Shown here in pieces: positions 26,987-35,653 of a DNA stretch of 64,000 bases; the stretch's first letter is position 1; every line of letters starts with the position of its first letter. The DNA is taken from positions 62,001-126,000 of the forward strand of contig NZ_JAGGJV010000010.1 in assembly GCF_017873135.1 (NCBI RefSeq), given 5' to 3'. The notes beneath the pieces are model-generated. The model worked only from the letters and a program-made list of their open reading frames with translations. It ran no database searches and had not been told where the DNA came from. Origin of the DNA: Rhizobium herbae. Lineage in GTDB: Bacteria; Pseudomonadota; Alphaproteobacteria; Rhizobiales; Rhizobiaceae. Made by a program: the position numbers and the translations under genes.

Positions 26987-27651
26987 GACACGCCTCCGGA
27001 CAGCAGGCGGTTGCCGCCGGCAACCAGCAGCCGGCGCAGGCCGATGCTCATGGCAAGATAGACCAGCGTCACGATGAAATAGGTCTCGAAGGCGCGGAAG
27101 GTGCGCGCCTGCAGCATGTCGGCCTCATAGGTCAGTTCGCGCACGGCGATCTGCGAAACGACGGCCGATTCCAGCATCATGATGACGATCTGGCTGGTGA
27201 GCGCCGGATAGATAACCTTCAGCGCCTGCGGCAGCACGATCTTGATGAAGACCTGTCGCGGCCGCAAGCCGAGAGCGAGTGCTGCCTCCTTCTGGCCCTT
27301 CGGTACAGCATCAAGGCCGGCGCCGACGATCTCGGTGGTATAGGCGGTCATGTTCAAGGTCATTGCCAGAATGGCGGCAACGACCGGATCGAGACGGATG
27401 CCGAGGCTGGGCAGGCCGAAATAGATGAAGAACAGCTGCACCAGAAACGGCGTATTGCGGACGAACTCGACATAGGCGGCGATCGCCTGCCGGATCACGG
27501 CATGGCGGCTGCGCCGTCCGGCGGCACCGAGAATGCTGAGTACGGTGCCGGCAACAGCCGACACCGCGATCAGGAACATCGTCATGGCTGCGCCGTTTGC
27601 GATCAGGAGGATCGCATCGTCCAGCCAGCCGAAGTCGAGCGCATAGCCCAA
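26983..27651 (-). CDS. Polar amino-acid ABC permease (HisQ/GlnP type), proximal
   Basis: 222 residues. YVEFVRNTPFLVQLFFIYFGLP and the loop GQKEAALALGLRPRQVFIKIVLPQALKVIYP identify the polar amino-acid permease family. It starts 4 bases after the stop of the binding-protein gene and overlaps the next permease by 4 bases. With its partner it should form a heterodimeric channel for an amino acid or guanidino compound. Confidence 0.93.
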   Translation of the reverse strand: MGYALDFGWLDDAILLIANGAAMTMFLIAVSAVAGTVLSILGAAGRRSRHAVIRQAIAAYVEFVRNTPFLVQLFFIYFGLPSLGIRLDPVVAAILAMTLNMTAYTTEIVGAGLDAVPKGQKEAALALGLRPRQVFIKIVLPQALKVIYPALTSQIVIMMLESAVVSQIAVRELTYEADMLQARTFRAFETYFIVTLVYLAMSIGLRRLLVAGGNRLLSGGVS

Positions 27652-27655
27652 AGGA

Positions 27656-28462
27656 TCAATCCTTCAGGTTTTCAGGGTTGAGCGGAACCTTCAGCCAGGC
27701 TTCCGAACTGGCGTTCAGCTTGCCATCGGCCAGCATCTTGGCAACGGCGTCGTTGATCGCCGTCTTCAGCCGGTCTTCGCCCTTGTTGAGCGCCAGATGC
27801 GACGGCGAGGTCATCAGCTGGAACTTCTGCTCCGGCTTCAAGGCTTCCTGACGGGCCAGAACCTGGGCACCGACGTCGTTGCCGACGACCATCAGTTCGG
27901 TCTGGCCGGAGATGAAGGCCTGAATCACCGAATTGTAGTTGTCGAAACGCTTGATGTCGGCATCCTTGGGGGCAGCTTCCGTCAGCGATGTGTCTTCGAG
28001 CGTACCACGGTTGACGGCAATGCTCTTGCCGGCGAGGTCTTCCTTGCCCTTGACCTCGAGAGCGGCCGGACCGATCACGGCGATGTAGTACGGTGCATAG
28101 GCCGCGGCGAAATCGATGACTTCGGCACGCTCCTTGCTGTAGCCGACGCTGACCAGCATATCGACGCGCTTTTCGGTGAGATAGGGAATGCGGTTCTGGC
28201 CGGTGATCGGCACCGGAACCAGCTTCACCTTCAGCGCATCGGCGATGTATTGCGCGACGTCGATATCGTAGCCCTTCAGGCTCATGTCGGCGCTGGCCGA
28301 GGAGAAGGGCGGGAAATCGGCGAACACGCCGACGTTCAGAACGCCTGCCTTGGTGATGTCGTCGATGGCATCGGCGTTGGCAGCGGATGCGAAGCCGAGA
28401 ACGGCGCCGCTGAGCATCAGTGCGGCGGTGAAGGCCGTTTTCAGGTTTGAGAGCTTGGTCAT
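27656..28462 (-). CDS. ABC amino-acid substrate-binding protein
   Basis: 268 residues from ATG 28462 (MTKLSNLKTAFTAALM), preceded by AAGGGGA; the frame open further upstream enters a repeat and is not coding. Signal peptide ends around ASAANADA. The SBP_bac_3 fold is clear: GVLNVGVFADFPPFSS, KGYDIDVAQYIADAL, LTEKRVDMLVSVGYSKERAEVIDFAAAY. Followed by the two permeases. The ureohydrolase gene upstream on the same strand suggests an arginine-like ligand, but this is inference. Confidence 0.92.
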   Translation of the reverse strand: MTKLSNLKTAFTAALMLSGAVLGFASAANADAIDDITKAGVLNVGVFADFPPFSSASADMSLKGYDIDVAQYIADALKVKLVPVPITGQNRIPYLTEKRVDMLVSVGYSKERAEVIDFAAAYAPYYIAVIGPAALEVKGKEDLAGKSIAVNRGTLEDTSLTEAAPKDADIKRFDNYNSVIQAFISGQTELMVVGNDVGAQVLARQEALKPEQKFQLMTSPSHLALNKGEDRLKTAINDAVAKMLADGKLNASSEAWLKVPLNPENLKD

Positions 28463-28518
28463 TTTATTCCCCTTATGAGTTTTGTTTGTAGGCAGGCACG
28501 GCATGGGGTGTGGCGATA

Positions 28519-28670
28519 GCCCCTCACCCTAACCCTCTCCCCGCAAGCAGGGAGAGGGAACGATCGAATTCGACGCAACATCCTCGAAACATCGAGAAGC
28601 GCGAGATGTGTCTACTTGTCCCTTCTCCCCGCTTGCAGGGAGAAGGTGGCCGACAGGCCGGATGAGGGGC
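28519..28670. repeat. RIME1-like palindromic repeat, copy A
   Basis: Outer ends GCCCCTCA (28519-28526) and TGAGGGGC (28663-28670) are inverted. Inside are two hairpins: CCCTCTCCC-GGGAGAGGG and CCTTCTCCC-GGGAGAAGG. This arrangement of two large palindromes in about 110 bases matches the Rhizobium-specific intergenic mosaic element RIME1. This copy is 152 bases, about 40 longer than the other two here, and sits between the ureohydrolase and binding-protein genes. Confidence 0.8.
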
Positions 28671-28681
28671 TGCGTGCCCCC

Positions 28682-29743
28682 TCAATCCCGCGTGCCGTTG
28701 ACGAACGGGCTGAACACCATGAGGCTGAGGATTTCGAACAGGACCTGCGAGCCGACATGGGCGGTGTTGGTCGTGGAATCGTATTGCGGTGCGACTTCGA
28801 CGACATCGCCGCCGACGAGGTTCAGCCCCTTGAGGCCACGGATCAGCTCCAGCACTTCGCGAGTCGTCAGGCCACCGATCTCAGGCGTGCCGGTGCCCGG
28901 TGCAAAGCTCGGATCGACACTGTCGATGTCGAAGGACAGATAGGTCGGGCCGTCGCCGACAATCTTCTTGGCCTTCTCGATGATCGCCGGCATGCCCATG
29001 CCGGTGACTTCCTCGGCATGGATGACGGTCATGCCGGACTCGTAGGAAAACTCCCACAGATATTCCGAGGAGCCGCGAATGCCGATCTGGATCGTGCGGG
29101 TCGGATCGAGCACGCCGTCGAGTACGGCGTTGCGGAACGGACCGCCATGATGGAACTTGGTCAGGTCATAGGCGCCGCCGGTATCGCAGTGGGCGTCGAT
29201 ATGGATCATGCCGACCGGGCGGTTCTTGCCGACAGCCTTCAGGATCGGATGGCTGATCGAGTGATCGCCGCCGACGGACAAGGGAACAACGCCGGCATCG
29301 ACGATCTGGTTGATGCGCTTTTCGATATCGTCATGGCTCAGTTCCAATCGGTAGCGGCTCTGGAACGGCACGTCGCCGATATCGGCCACCCGCAGATCAT
29401 GCACCGGCGCGCAGCCGAGGACATGGTTGTAGGGGCCGATGCGTTCGATCGTGCGCATGGCGCGCGGCCCGAAGCGCGAGCCCGGACGGTTGGTGACGCC
29501 GAGATCCATCGGCACGCCGACGATCGCCACCTGCAGATTGCCGAAATCCGGCTCGTTGGCATCGACAGGCATATAGGGAGCCATCAGGAACGTCGGGATG
29601 CCGGCATAAGGCGCAAGCCGCGTGCCGTTCTTGGAAAAGATCTTGTCGGCGACCTTGCGGAAGGTCGGGTCGAACATTTCGCCGCCATGGGCTTCGCCGT
29701 ACTTCGCCTTCAGTTCGCTGAGCTTGCTGTCATCCCATGCCAT
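28682..29743 (-). CDS. Ureohydrolase (agmatinase / guanidino-acid hydrolase family)
   Basis: 353 residues. Manganese ligands are visible in GGDHS, DAHCD and SFDIDSVDPSFAPGTGTPE, the three arginase-family motifs. An N-terminal extension of about 60 residues precedes the core (MAWDDSKLSELKAKYGEAHGGE). Reaction: release of urea from agmatine, guanidinobutyrate, guanidinopropionate or guanidine; members with such extensions include recently described guanidine hydrolases, so the substrate is open. It is divergent from a LysR gene and upstream of the amino-acid importer, with a repeat element between. Confidence 0.9.
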   Translation of the reverse strand: MAWDDSKLSELKAKYGEAHGGEMFDPTFRKVADKIFSKNGTRLAPYAGIPTFLMAPYMPVDANEPDFGNLQVAIVGVPMDLGVTNRPGSRFGPRAMRTIERIGPYNHVLGCAPVHDLRVADIGDVPFQSRYRLELSHDDIEKRINQIVDAGVVPLSVGGDHSISHPILKAVGKNRPVGMIHIDAHCDTGGAYDLTKFHHGGPFRNAVLDGVLDPTRTIQIGIRGSSEYLWEFSYESGMTVIHAEEVTGMGMPAIIEKAKKIVGDGPTYLSFDIDSVDPSFAPGTGTPEIGGLTTREVLELIRGLKGLNLVGGDVVEVAPQYDSTTNTAHVGSQVLFEILSLMVFSPFVNGTRD

Positions 29744-29912
29744 GTCCGCTTGACCTCGTGTTGGGCCGGGAGGACGTGCGCTTCAGTCGGTTTCCGAGCG
29801 TAAAAATGACACTGTTCTGCCGCTAAACCTGAGTCCTCGCGCACGCTTGGCGAAGGCGATCTCAGTTGCATGTTCCCCAGGCTTTTGCCTTTGTTGCCGA
29901 CATTAGGAAACA

Positions 29913-29932
29913 AATTGATTGGAAAATCAATT
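29913..29932. promoter_or_regulatory. Perfect 20-base palindrome, probable LysR operator
   Basis: AATTGATTGGAAAATCAATT: 8-base arms around GGAA, containing the T-N11-A form of LysR boxes. It lies in the 254-base gap between the divergent ureohydrolase (minus) and LysR (plus) genes, 65 bases before the LysR start codon. A TTGACA at 29931-29936 overlaps its right arm and could be a -35 box. Confidence 0.6.
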
Positions 29933-29997
29933 GACATTGTTATAGCGTTTGATGTGAGAAAAACTAACATCGTTTTCCGCGCTTCGGAGCCTCGTTC

Positions 29998-31044
29998 TTG
30001 TCCAGCCGCCTGCCCCCGCTGAACCCCTTGCGCGCCTTCGAGGCAACCGCCCGGCGTGGTTCCGTATCGGCTGCCGCGCGCGAACTCAACGTCACGCATG
30101 GCGCGATCAGCCATCAGATCCGAGCGCTGGAACTGTCCTTCAACGCTGCCCTCTTCGAGCGTGGCGGCAAGCGGCTGAAGCTGACGCCCCAGGGCGCACT
30201 GCTTCTCCCCGCAGTCACCCATGCCTTCGAAGGCATCGCCGCCGCCACCGCCGCGATGACCCGACCGACCACCAGCGGCGAATTGCGCATCGTCTGCGTG
30301 CCGGCCCTTATCTCCTTCTGGATGATCCCGCGCCTGCACCAGTTCACCGAGCAGTTTCCGGACGTACAACTGACTCTGATCGCCTCCAACGACGCGGCCA
30401 ACCTGTTTTCCGGCGATGTCGATATCTGCCTGCTCTATGGCGACGGCAACTGGCCGGATTGCTGGGCGCGGTTGTGGAGCCGGCTGGAACTGTTTCCCGT
30501 CGTCAGCCCCACGCTTCTCAACATGCGGCCTTTGCGCTCGCTGCGCGACCTGCGCGATCACGTCATCCTGCATGGCGACGACGGCCGCGAGTGGAACACC
30601 TGGCTTGCCGCCGCCGACGGCATCGACATTCCGCGCGGTCGTCAGCATTTCATGAGCGACGCCCGGCTTTCGACGGAAGCAGCCCTGCACAACCAGGGCG
30701 TGGCGCTCGGCGACACCATCACCGCCGGCAGCCTGATCGCCAAGGGCGAACTGATCGCGCCCTTCGACCTGACGGTGCCGGCCAACGACGCCTTCTACGT
30801 CGCCTGCCGCAACGAGATCAGGGCAGCGCCGATCGTCAAGGTCTTCATCGACTGGCTGTTTTCAGCCCTTGAAAGCGACCCCATGCCGGAGCTACAGACC
30901 TCGGCGCGCACCATCATCCGCGCCCGTGTCCCCAAGATCAGCGCACCGGAACGCCTGCCCGCCAAGGATGGTTTCCAGCCCGTCTCCTCCCCCGCCCGCA
31001 CCCGGCGTCCCGAAAGAATGCCGAAGCGCCGGGCAAAATCGTGA
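29998..31044 (+). CDS. LysR-family transcriptional regulator (GcvA-like)
   Basis: 348 residues from TTG 29998, with CGGAG upstream. Winged helix LNPLRAFEATARRGSVSAAARELNVTHGAISHQIRALE at residues 8-45, then a periplasmic-binding-like effector domain (GELRIVCVPALISFWMIPRLHQF). The GcvA-like pattern SVSAAARELNVTHGAISHQI suggests amino-acid-related control. About 40 basic, Pro-rich residues (RLPAKDGFQPVSS to KRRAKS) extend past the usual end. It probably regulates the divergent ureohydrolase and the aminotransferase just downstream. Confidence 0.9.
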   Translation: MSSRLPPLNPLRAFEATARRGSVSAAARELNVTHGAISHQIRALELSFNAALFERGGKRLKLTPQGALLLPAVTHAFEGIAAATAAMTRPTTSGELRIVCVPALISFWMIPRLHQFTEQFPDVQLTLIASNDAANLFSGDVDICLLYGDGNWPDCWARLWSRLELFPVVSPTLLNMRPLRSLRDLRDHVILHGDDGREWNTWLAAADGIDIPRGRQHFMSDARLSTEAALHNQGVALGDTITAGSLIAKGELIAPFDLTVPANDAFYVACRNEIRAAPIVKVFIDWLFSALESDPMPELQTSARTIIRARVPKISAPERLPAKDGFQPVSSPARTRRPERMPKRRAKS

Positions 31045-31060
31045 ACCACAGGACAATTCG

Positions 31061-32239
31061 ATGCCGCATTTCAATCCGCTGATCGCCAAGCTCTCGCCGC
31101 CGCCGGTGCCGTCCGTTCTTGCCTGGGCAAAGGCCTATGACGGCACGCGCGGGCCGCTGATCGATCTCAGCCAGGCCGTTCCCGGCTATCCCCCGCATCC
31201 GGGCATGCTGAAATGGCTGGGTAAAGCCGCCGCTTCACCCGCATTCACCGGCTATGGCGCGATCGAGGGCGAGCAGGTCTTGCGGACCGCCTATGCGACG
31301 CATGTCTCCAGTCTCTACAAAGCGCCGGTCGGAGTTAAAAACATCCACATCACCTCCGGCTGCAACCAGGCCTTCATCTGCACGGCAATGGCAATTGCCA
31401 AGGCGGGCGATACGATCCTGATGACCAACCCTTTCTATTTCAATCAGGAAACGACGCTAGCAATGCTCGGCATCGGTATCGATCTGGTGCCCTGTGACGC
31501 CAGCGACGGTTTTTTGCCCGATATCGACGCCATCGCGTCGGCGCTGAAGCCCGGTGTCCGCGCTCTGGCGCTCGTCACGCCCAACAACCCGACCGGATCG
31601 GTGTATCCACCCGCACTGCTTCGCCGGATCTACGATCTCTGCCGCGCCAACCGCACATGGCTGATCCTCGACGAAACCTACCGCGATTTTCTGGCGGAGG
31701 ACAGCGGTGCGCCGCATGAACTCCTGTCGATCAAGGGCTGGCAGGATAGCCTCATCTGCCTATACAGCTTCTCCAAGTCCTTCTGCATCCCCGGCCATCG
31801 CCTTGGCGCCATCACGGCAGGGCCAAAGGTGGTGGAACAGGTCGCGAAAATCATGGACAACCTGCAGATTTGCGCTCCACGCTCGGCCCAGTCGGCGGTT
31901 GCCAAGGCATTGCCGGCACTGGACGACTGGCGGGCGGGCAACCGCGTCGAAATCGCCAGACGCGCCGAGGCATTGAAACAGGTGATGAGCAAGTTGAAGG
32001 GCTGGAAGCTTCAGGCGATCGGCGCCTATTTCGCCTATATCCGCCATCCCTATCCGGATATCCGCTCCGAATTCGTCGCGGAAAAACTGGCAAAACTCGC
32101 CGGCATCGTCTGCCTGCCCGGTGATTATTTCGGCGAGGGCCAGGAAGGCTATCTGCGCTTTGCCTTTGCCAATGCCGACGCGCCGACGATCCTTCGGCTG
32201 GAAGAACGGCTATCAAGCTTCAATCTGCCGGGGCTCTGA
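31061..32239 (+). CDS. PLP-dependent aminotransferase, class I/II
   Basis: 392 residues from ATG 31061 (MPHFNPLIAKLSPPP), preceded by AGGA; the frame upstream overlaps the LysR gene and is not used. Fold-type I features: PNNPTGSVYPP, the Asp in WLILDETYRDF, and SFSKSFCIPGHRLGA with the PLP-binding Lys. It transfers an amino group to 2-oxoglutarate or pyruvate. Only 16 bases after the LysR stop, so co-transcribed; with the ureohydrolase it may deaminate an arginine-derived compound, which is inference. Confidence 0.9.
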   Translation: MPHFNPLIAKLSPPPVPSVLAWAKAYDGTRGPLIDLSQAVPGYPPHPGMLKWLGKAAASPAFTGYGAIEGEQVLRTAYATHVSSLYKAPVGVKNIHITSGCNQAFICTAMAIAKAGDTILMTNPFYFNQETTLAMLGIGIDLVPCDASDGFLPDIDAIASALKPGVRALALVTPNNPTGSVYPPALLRRIYDLCRANRTWLILDETYRDFLAEDSGAPHELLSIKGWQDSLICLYSFSKSFCIPGHRLGAITAGPKVVEQVAKIMDNLQICAPRSAQSAVAKALPALDDWRAGNRVEIARRAEALKQVMSKLKGWKLQAIGAYFAYIRHPYPDIRSEFVAEKLAKLAGIVCLPGDYFGEGQEGYLRFAFANADAPTILRLEERLSSFNLPGL

Positions 32240-32305
32240 TCAGCCCCTGCGGGCGATCAGGATGCCGGCAAGCACGATGCGGCCCTCCGGCTCAGCTGTA
32301 AAATT

Positions 32306-32340
32306 CCATCATCCGCAGACTTTCGGCCTGCGGATGATGG
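32306..32340. terminator. Bidirectional terminator between aminotransferase and aldehyde dehydrogenase
   Basis: CCATCATCCGCAG (32306-32318) and CTGCGGATGATGG (32328-32340) pair perfectly over 13 bp with a 9-base loop. CTTTCT follows on the plus strand and AATTTTA on the minus strand, so it can stop both convergent transcripts. Confidence 0.85.
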
Positions 32341-32364
32341 CTTTCTATCAGAGAACCCGTCGTT

Positions 32365-33798
32365 TCAAGCCGCATCCGGCCGGTGAACCGTCTTCACTTC
32401 AAGAAAATCCTCGAGTCCGAACATGCCGCCTTCGCGGCCGTTGCCGGATTGCTTGTAGCCGCCGAACGGGCTGCCGTAGCGATGCGGCCCGCCATTGATA
32501 TGCACCATGCCTGCGCGAAGCCTTGAGGCGACACGTTCGGCCCGCTTGGGATCGCCGGTCTGGACATAGGCGGCAAGACCGTAATTGGTGTCATTGGCGA
32601 TCTCGATTGCTTCCTCTTCCGTCTCGAACGGCATGATGGCCAGCACCGGTCCGAACACCTCTTCGCGGGCGATGCGCATGGTGTTGTTGACATCGGCAAA
32701 GATGGTCGGCTTGACGAAATAGCCGGTCTCGAAGCCTGCCGGCTTGCCCGCACCGCCAACAAGAACGCGCGCACCCTCGGCAATGCCAGCCTCGATCAGT
32801 GCCTGCACCCGGCCGAACTGGACGTCGCTGACCAGCGGCCCGATATGGCTGCCCTCTTCGGCCGGATTGCCGACCTTGGCCTCCTTACCCACCCGCGTGG
32901 CAATCTCGACGGCCTTGTCGTAGACCGATTTCTGCACCAGAAGACGCGTCGGCGCATCGCAGGACTGGCCGGAATTGTTGAAGCATTCCAGCACGCTGCC
33001 GGCGACGCGATCTTCAAGGTCTGCATCTTCGAAGACAATGTTCGGCGACTTGCCGCCCAGTTCCAGCGTCACGCGCTTGACCGTTTCGGCCGCATCCTTG
33101 CTGACGGCGATGCCGGCGCGGGTCGAGCCGGTAAACGACATCATGTCGACGTCCTTGTGCTTGGAAAGCGCGGCCCCGGCATTCAGGCCATCGCCGTTGA
33201 CGAGGTTGAACGTTCCTGCCGGGAATCCGGCTTCATGCACCATTTCGGCATAGAGCATCGCATTCAGCGGCGTGAATTCACTCGGCTTCAGAATGCAGGT
33301 CGAACCCGTTGCCAGCGCCGGAACGACCTTCAGGGCAATCTGGTTGATCGGCCAGTTCCACGGCGTGATCAGGCCGCAGACGCCGATCGGCTCGCGCAGC
33401 ATGACGTCGCCGTTTGGCAGGACTTCACGCATATGCAGGCGCTTCAAGGCATCGATGAACCCCTGAAGATGGCCGACGCCGACATCGGCCTGCTGTTCGC
33501 GGCTCATGGTCAGCGGTGCACCAAGCTCGAGCGTAATGGTCTGGGCCATCTCCTCATAGCGGCGCTTGTAAACCGCCAACAGCTTTTCCAGAAGCGCCAG
33601 ACGCTCCTCGGTGCTGGTGCGGCTATAGGTGACGAAAGCCTTCTTGGCGGCGGCGACGGCGCGGTCGATATCGGCTGATGTGCCCATGGAAATCACCGCG
33701 ACCGGCTTTTCGGTCGCCGGGTTGAGGACCTCGAGATCGTTGGCCACCAGCGGGGCGACCCATTCGCCGTTGATGTAGAATTTGCGTTTGTCGAGCAT
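32365..33798 (-). CDS. Aldehyde dehydrogenase (NAD(P)+)
   Basis: 477 residues from ATG 33798 (MLDKRKFYINGEWV), with AAGGA upstream. Conserved TPWNWPINQIALK (oxyanion Asn), FTGSTRAGIAVS (NAD loop), ELGGKSPNIVFEDAD (general base Glu) and catalytic Cys in NSGQSCDAPTR; EEVFGPVLAIMPF near the end. It oxidises an aldehyde to the acid. Last gene of the operon, 17 bases after the MBL gene, so it most likely finishes catabolism of the compound imported by the ABC system. Substrate unknown. Confidence 0.93.
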   Translation of the reverse strand: MLDKRKFYINGEWVAPLVANDLEVLNPATEKPVAVISMGTSADIDRAVAAAKKAFVTYSRTSTEERLALLEKLLAVYKRRYEEMAQTITLELGAPLTMSREQQADVGVGHLQGFIDALKRLHMREVLPNGDVMLREPIGVCGLITPWNWPINQIALKVVPALATGSTCILKPSEFTPLNAMLYAEMVHEAGFPAGTFNLVNGDGLNAGAALSKHKDVDMMSFTGSTRAGIAVSKDAAETVKRVTLELGGKSPNIVFEDADLEDRVAGSVLECFNNSGQSCDAPTRLLVQKSVYDKAVEIATRVGKEAKVGNPAEEGSHIGPLVSDVQFGRVQALIEAGIAEGARVLVGGAGKPAGFETGYFVKPTIFADVNNTMRIAREEVFGPVLAIMPFETEEEAIEIANDTNYGLAAYVQTGDPKRAERVASRLRAGMVHINGGPHRYGSPFGGYKQSGNGREGGMFGLEDFLEVKTVHRPDAA

Positions 33799-33815
33799 GC
33801 TTCTTGTCCTTCCCG

Positions 33816-34556
33816 TCAGATCGTCTTCTGTTTTTCGTTCAGCCAATCGATGATCAATTGGCGGTAGCGTTGCCCGCTGAAGCTCGGAAAATGGCCGCCA
33901 TGCACGATGCGGGCGGGAATTTTCAACAGGCGCTCCATGGAAGCTAGATAGTCGTCGGCGTTGGAATGATAGGTATCCTCGATCAGCGGCCCGTCATAGA
34001 GGATATCGCCGGAGAACAGAATTTCGGTCGCCTTCTCGTAAAGCGCAATACCCCCCGGGGAGTGGCCAGGCGTATGGATGACCTCGAACACCCGGTCGCC
34101 GAGATCAATCACATCGCCATCTTCGAGGATGCGTGTCGCAGGCGCCTTTTTCACCGCATAGCATTTCGAGCAATAGGGCTCGGGCGGCAGCGCGTCGAAA
34201 ATGTCGTCGGTGACATAGGGATCGGCCAGTGTGTTTTGCCGCGTTGGGTTGGCCAGCAGATCAGCCTCGGCGGAATGCACGGCACGGCATTCGAATTCGT
34301 GATGGCAGCCGATGTGATCGAAATGCGTGTGACTGGCGACGGCGATCAGGTCGCGTTCGGTCACCAGCGGAACGTATTCCCTCAGCGACACGACGCCCAT
34401 GCCGCTATCGACCAGCATGTCCCGATCGCGGCCGCGCACATGCCAGATGTTGCAGCGATAGAATTCCTGGATGAACGGCTCGGAAATGGCGGTGACATCG
34501 TCATCGAGACGTTTCACCTGATACCATTTGTCCGCACCGATGCGTTGCATGTTCAA
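33816..34556 (-). CDS. MBL-fold metallo-hydrolase
   Basis: 246 residues. Metal motif SHTHFDHIG (His76, His78, Asp80, His81), then HTPGHSPGGIALY, FSGDILYDG and HGGHFPSF with the remaining ligands: a two-metal site of glyoxalase II/lactonase type. A CSKC pair near residue 130 is an extra. The start overlaps the ATPase stop by ATGA, so it is translated with the transporter. It may hydrolyse an ester, lactone or thioester in the imported substrate. Confidence 0.9.
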   Translation of the reverse strand: MNMQRIGADKWYQVKRLDDDVTAISEPFIQEFYRCNIWHVRGRDRDMLVDSGMGVVSLREYVPLVTERDLIAVASHTHFDHIGCHHEFECRAVHSAEADLLANPTRQNTLADPYVTDDIFDALPPEPYCSKCYAVKKAPATRILEDGDVIDLGDRVFEVIHTPGHSPGGIALYEKATEILFSGDILYDGPLIEDTYHSNADDYLASMERLLKIPARIVHGGHFPSFSGQRYRQLIIDWLNEKQKTI

Positions 34557-35653
34557 CTCCTGCCGCTTTGCGCTGGCAAGGCTACGATGTCGGCGAGATT
34601 GACGGCAAGGGGGAGGATCTGGCCATCCGCCACATCAGCTGATTGCGGCATATGCGCCACGATGCTGAGATCGGGCGCAGACGACGGTTTCAGATGGCAG
34701 CGGTAGTGCGTGCCGAAAAAGGCGCTGCCGGTGATGGTTGCATCACCCAGCGACACGACCGGGCCTTCGGCCTCGCCTGCCCGGCGGAAATGTTCCGGGC
34801 GGATGCAGAGCGTAACTTTTTGACCGGGGCTGGGTGCTCCAACGGTGAAGCTCTTGAGGGGAAGAGCGATATCGCCGACCGACGTATCGACCAAGGCAGA
34901 CGCATCAACCCGGTGCTTCACCGTGCCCGGAATGAAATTGACCTCGCCCATGAAGCCGGCCGAAAAGACCGAGCGTGGCCGCATGTAGATGTCGGCAGGC
35001 GGTCCGAAATCCTCGATCCGGCCCTGGTTCATCACCACGATCCGGTCGGCGATCGCCATGGCCTCTTCCTGATCGTGGGTCACGTGGACAAAGGTGGTGC
35101 CGACCCGCTTCTGGATCGCCTTCAATTCATCCTGCATCTGGCGGCGCAGTTTCAGATCAAGCGCACCGAGCGGTTCGTCGAGCAAGAGCACGTCGGGATC
35201 GACAGCAAGCGCCCGGGCAAGAGCAACACGCTGGCGCTGGCCGCCGGAAAGCTCGTGCGGCTTCTTGTCGGCGGACGTTTTCAAACCGACGAGATCGAGG
35301 AAGCCGAGCGCCTTTTCGTCCCGCTCGGCCTTTGCCATACCGCGCATGCGCAGACCGAAACCGACATTGTCGCGGAGCTTCATATGCGGAAACAGCGCGT
35401 AATCCTGAAACATCGTCGTCGTCGGGCGTTTTGCCGGCGGCACACTGGTCATGTCCTTGCCGCCGATCACAACGCGCCCTTTGGTCGGCGACTGAAAACC
35501 ACCGAGGATGGAGAGCAGCGTGGTCTTGCCGCAGCCGGAGGGACCGAGCAGGACGATGAACTCGCCGGCCTCGATATCGAGCGAGACATCGTCGAGCGCG
35601 GTGAACGCGCCAAAAATCTTGGTGGCATTGTGAACCGAAACCGGAGCGGTCAT
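34553..35653 (-). CDS. ABC ATP-binding protein, spermidine/putrescine type (PotA-like)
   Basis: 366 residues. Walker A GPSGCGKTT, LSGGQRQR signature, LLLDEPLGALD Walker B, HVTHDQEEA switch, TOBE domain with CIRPEHFRRAGEAEG. It overlaps the PotC-like permease by ATGA and the MBL gene by ATGA. It energises the second PotABCD-type importer in this window (binding protein at 37455), which is separate from the one at 22271-26246. Confidence 0.93.
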   Translation of the reverse strand: MTAPVSVHNATKIFGAFTALDDVSLDIEAGEFIVLLGPSGCGKTTLLSILGGFQSPTKGRVVIGGKDMTSVPPAKRPTTTMFQDYALFPHMKLRDNVGFGLRMRGMAKAERDEKALGFLDLVGLKTSADKKPHELSGGQRQRVALARALAVDPDVLLLDEPLGALDLKLRRQMQDELKAIQKRVGTTFVHVTHDQEEAMAIADRIVVMNQGRIEDFGPPADIYMRPRSVFSAGFMGEVNFIPGTVKHRVDASALVDTSVGDIALPLKSFTVGAPSPGQKVTLCIRPEHFRRAGEAEGPVVSLGDATITGSAFFGTHYRCHLKPSSAPDLSIVAHMPQSADVADGQILPLAVNLADIVALPAQSGRS

